Source: Escarpia spicata (Eukaryota > Annelida > Polychaeta > Sabellida > Siboglinidae). Taken from it: a DNA stretch of 64,000 nt. Below the pieces are notes generated by a model, which ran no database searches, was not told where the DNA came from, and saw only the letters and a program-made list of their open reading frames with translations. Numbering within the stretch: the first letter of the stretch is position 1; each line of letters starts with the position of its first letter. Positions 60,128-64,000 of the stretch are shown one piece after another. The DNA is taken from the NCBI GenBank assembly GCA_963995525.1, contig OZ023206.1, positions 63,881,204-63,945,203 on the forward strand. The letters run 5' to 3'. Both the position numbers and the translations under genes were made by a program.

Positions 60128-60166
<39 letters not shown>

Positions 60167-60201
60167 TATACATGTATATATATATATATATAATTTATAT
60201 A

Positions 60202-60250
<49 letters not shown>
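60128..60250. repeat. (TA)n microsatellite with GTATATA variants
   Basis: About 120 bp, interrupted near 60193. Confidence 0.95.
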
Positions 60251-60258
<8 letters not shown>

Positions 60259-61603
60259 ATCTACACACACACATTGTGATCAAAACAACAGTCTCCAAAT
60301 AGGGCATTTAGGACATCACACAGGCGGTATTAATAGCAAAATTGAGTCACATCGTTCAACCATGATACTGACGCCTGTCGTCGGTGAAAGGGAGAGCGAT
60401 TAGTTGTGCTTACATAGACTAGCCAATGGTAATTAACATCATCCTACATAATCCACCAATATTCTATATTACCAAAGTTGTTGTAATGTTGGTGCATATG
60501 CCAACTGTCAACTACGTATGTGCTTGCTGCTTTGTTCTGTTAAATAAATAAATAAATAATTAAATCATTATTTGCGCTTACCATTAACACAATGACTACC
60601 GAAAGAACGTGTACATCTCGTGCGCGCGATAAAACAAGAGATCGTTGGTAGGCCGCAATATGTGGTTCACTTTGTAACGTTTTGCAAATGTTTTTTCAGC
60701 CATAGTTCTTTCCAATTTTCTTCTTCGACTTCGTTTTTCTTAATCTATTAGAGAGGCATCATTTGACAGTTACAACATCTCGACAGTGGACAAAACAATC
60801 TTCGAAAGTTAAGCGTTTGTAATTACCGTTAAAACATTCGATTATGATGTTTTATTTTTGTTCGACTTAGGACAAATCCAAAAATCTTCAGTGAATTAAA
60901 ATAAATAGTATGTGCAAACATGCATGCATGCGTGCCTGCCCACGTCATGCCTACGTGTTATAGGTAGACGTCAACTAAGGAACAATGGCGTGACGTGGAC
61001 TTGTTGTGCGTTGCACGTGTTACCATGCATTGTTATACCAAATCATATTAAGTCTTCGTTTTGTCAGATCAGCGCAACTTAAGGATAATATATTTTCTGA
61101 TGAATAATTTTAATGTTTCTAACAACAAAGACACTTGTTAACTTGCTGGTCTATTTATTTCAATAACTACGACTATCACGTCTCTTATATTTGTATTTTC
61201 GAATGTACATTTCGAAAGTTGTTGTGAGCCTTGAAACATGTATACTTTATATATTTAATGCTTCCTTCCACATTAGCGGAGTAACAGCGTATCAGTTAAT
61301 TGGACGTTTATTTCATATTTATTTCTTCAACTTTTATTTATTATATTAAAAGTCACAGTTTGTCCGTGTAAAGTGTGTGACTATAATAATAATAATAATC
61401 ATATTACTATTTATTATTATACCATTATATATCAAACATACGATTCTAGACAGAAATAAACAGCTTCTGAACATTTATTAACACGTAGTCATCCATGCCA
61501 TAAAATGAACACATTGTTTACTTTAAAATAATGTTTTTATGTTACCTAATTTTCTTATCGCATTATTGATGGTTTGATGAAGTAGTCATAAACTGCCACT
61601 GAC

Positions 61604-62066
61604 CTGTCCGCGAGGCGTCGACCCTCCGTTCCCCCGTCTCACTCCCCGCCTGCCCGGGCTCCTCCCTCGCTTCGACCGGGAGACTCCCCGCTCCGTTCGC
61701 CTGACAACTGTCGCCCCGCCGTCCCGCCGCCCCGTCGCTGTCTGCTAGGATGTCGCGCACGAGGAAGGACGTAAATCGAGGGTTGGACGGCCGAACGTTG
61801 CCCGGGTCCTCCGCCGGGAGACCCGCCTTCTCCGGCTGCCGATGTATGTCCTCCGTAGGTGCCTCGTCCACGCTGTCACCCGCCGCGTCGAAGGCTCCAG
61901 CCAGCGTCCGACTACACGACCTGTCCGTGTCTAATGGACTGGCTGGATCCCGTCTGGACGCCTGGATCGGGATCAGTGCCGGGACGCGTTCCGGCCGACG
62001 CATTTTGCTGGTAGAGTCCAAGCTGAAGTCTTCGCTGCCTTCATTCATTGTTCTTCCTTCTTCCAT
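61604..62066 (-). CDS. NK1: NK1/slouch homeobox protein, exon 1 (EH1 motif)
   Basis: Starts at the first ATG (62064-62066, MEEGRTMNEGSEDFSL); an in-frame TAA lies upstream, so no longer frame exists. 154 codons plus one base, ending at the donor. Residues 99-107 read TSFLVRDIL, an Engrailed-homology-1-type motif (family form TSFSVLDIL) that recruits Groucho/TLE corepressors. The rest is low-complexity and Pro/Glu/Gly-rich, as usual for NK1 N-termini. The splice to exon 2 keeps the frame ([10 protein letters not shown]). A second ATG at 62048 is an alternative start. Confidence 0.9.
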
Positions 62067-62640
62067 CACTTCCGCCAACACAGTTCCCTGAAGATTTCGT
62101 CGGTGTTATATTATCCCATTCACGGCAAGCGGTGACAGTCTTTTATATTCGCCGAAATATTGAATTATCTTTTTATTTATACAAAACTCCTGACTCCAGA
62201 AAGCGCCAGCAAGACGTCGTCCAAAAGTAAGCCACTAAACGGATTCAGTTGAAACTGACGTGGACAGCTAAATCGGCCTGTACGCTTTGTGATCACCACC
62301 GGTCGATCACGTCCGCTTGCGCAAATCCTATCTGCTGCATCTCTTCGACTTGCGCTAATCCGGTAGCTGTCTACCGCGGCGTAGACTAAGTACCCACCGC
62401 CGTGCCAGCCAGCCAATGGGAGCGGTCGCCGTAGTGCGCAGGCGCGTCGTCGCTAGGCTAGCGCGTGCGGCCGCCGCGGTCGACAAACGTCTATCTCATC
62501 GGCGTGTTATTAATTTCATGCGGCGTGAATTTCGTCCGGGGATGATTGGTCGACCGGACGGGCGGCCAGGCGGGCGCGAAGGCGACCAGGCGAGCGCGAG
62601 GGCGGAGTTATGGCCGTCGGAATGGGCTCTGATCCACAGT
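62067..62640 (-). promoter_or_regulatory. NK1 5' UTR and CpG-island promoter
   Basis: 62230-62620 is strongly CpG-rich (up to GCGTGCGGCCGCCGCGG), with CCAAT at 62411, directly upstream of exon 1. No clear TATA box in the expected place on the minus strand. Transcription start not determinable. Confidence 0.5.
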
Positions 62641-62707
62641 TCTGGATACAGATCGGAGGACGAGAGTATGGTGATTTATCAAAGGATTTCTTCGATATAT
62701 ATCTAAG

Positions 62708-62930
<223 letters not shown>

Positions 62931-62936
<6 letters not shown>

Positions 62937-64000
62937 TGATTGATTTATATTAATTATCTTAGCATAAAGTACTTGCATTGTAAGTCATCACAATATAATG
63001 TGGCTACACCGCATAGCTGTAAGGTTTCGTTTATAGCGCCGTGATTGTTCGATAGAATTCTGCTTGTGGTTCTTGGTTTAAGTGATGACCTGGACAATGT
63101 AATCCTAGTCGGACTCCCTTACTAACGGTGTCGCCCTCCGCTGTCTTCAGTCCATTCTCACCGGTCAAGTCCAGCGGCTGTAACTGATGTGTTTCACGCT
63201 TCATCACCTTTATCTTGCTCGTCCACTCAGGCTTGACCATGTGTCCGTCGCTAATTTAAGTAATCTTATCGCCGGCAATAAATTATTGTTACTTCGTAAG
63301 TGAAACTGTCGCGTCCCAGTTTGAGTCGTCATCGAGTTTCGACTGAGTTGTAAATGACGTAGCAGACGTGAGCTGAACGTGGCTTTATAATACATGTAAA
63401 TCCAATTAAATTAGTTTGTTGTACTGTGCATTATATAGGTTCGAAAGTGGCTTAACATAGAGATTATCGACACTATTACTATAGGCTGTAGTATCGACAC
63501 AGTATGTTCTCAAGTTAAGAGTAGACATGTGTCCATCCAATCTATTGGTTTAAACAACCGATATTATGCGGTTCATTTATCAACCAATCCATATTGGTTA
63601 TAATATTTACCTACATACGTTGGTCAATTTAACCCAGATATTAATTAAAATATCTGAGTTATGTGTGATACCACCAATGCACAATGACCAAACTAAGACT
63701 AATTATATTGATTGATATATGATTTGTTAGTTTAAAATAAGAATAACTAGCATTAATACAATAGACCATTAAAGTAAGTGAATATTATGTAATTACGACG
63801 TAATGGAAATGTACTTAAAATTAAGTTATATCAACTAATCTGGTCTAAATTGTGGTATGTGTATATACATTGTTAGGATTACAAATGTGGTTCAATAATG
63901 CCCAGTCAACACATCTATATATACTTTCTCACCACTATAATTATATTATCACAATTTCTTTTAATTCGTTAACACACAAACCAACTACAGTTGTGTGTAT
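62931..64000. other. NK1 upstream intergenic, nothing recognised
   Basis: AT-rich, with scattered CCAAT/ATTGG motifs in both orientations at 63537-63600; no gene or element supported. Confidence 0.5.

Overview
This window is nuclear DNA of an invertebrate animal. Evidence: intron-bearing homeobox gene with GT-AG splice signals, Pol III tRNA genes without encoded CCA, very many long microsatellites, and debris of animal retroelements (Penelope-like, RTE, CR1, L2-like) and a MULE-type DNA transposon. A 200-base run of N (54430-54629) is a fixed-size assembly gap. The element mix fits a marine bilaterian such as a lophotrochozoan, but the species cannot be read from the sequence.

The one complete host protein gene I can support is an NK1/slouch (Nkx1) homeobox gene on the minus strand: exon 1 at 61604-62066 (Engrailed-homology-1 repressor motif), a 5.1-kb intron, and exon 2 at 55967-56517 (homeodomain, stop). 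At the opposite edge, bases 1-183 are probably the last coding exon of a plus-strand gene of unknown identity, running into a 22-bp minisatellite. The 55 kb between them is intergenic.

Layout. 0-4 kb: exon end, minisatellites, microsatellites. 4.2-18.3 kb: dispersed array of eight tRNA-Val(CAC) loci (six identical, one with G10A, one truncated), four per strand, set in tandemly duplicated DNA, each with a CRE-like motif or its remnant just upstream. 18.5-33.3 kb: retroelement graveyard with RTE 3' end, a nearly full-length Penelope-like element (PLE), an RTE, a second PLE fragment, LINE 3' fragments and a CR1 3' end. 34.7-36.9 kb: decayed MULE with terminal inverted repeats. 41.8-45.6 kb: CR1 5' half and L2-like fragment. 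48-51 kb: 28-bp tandem array, an inverted-repeat element whose ends are six-unit arrays, a MULE-derived miniature element and an 80-bp palindrome. 52-64 kb: NK1 with flanks.

Between the repeats lie single-copy islands richer in GC and CpG than their surroundings and without convincing coding frames. They look like candidate cis-regulatory DNA around a developmental gene, though this is inference from composition only.

The most interesting unit is the PLE at 19.75-24.34 kb. It has the expected reverse transcriptase and GIY-YIG endonuclease and a decayed hammerhead ribozyme at its 5' end. Between them is a long first ORF with a NADAR-like (YbiA/DUF1768) domain followed by an SGNH-hydrolase-like domain, a combination I do not know as a described PLE architecture. 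All its frames are interrupted, so this copy is dead.
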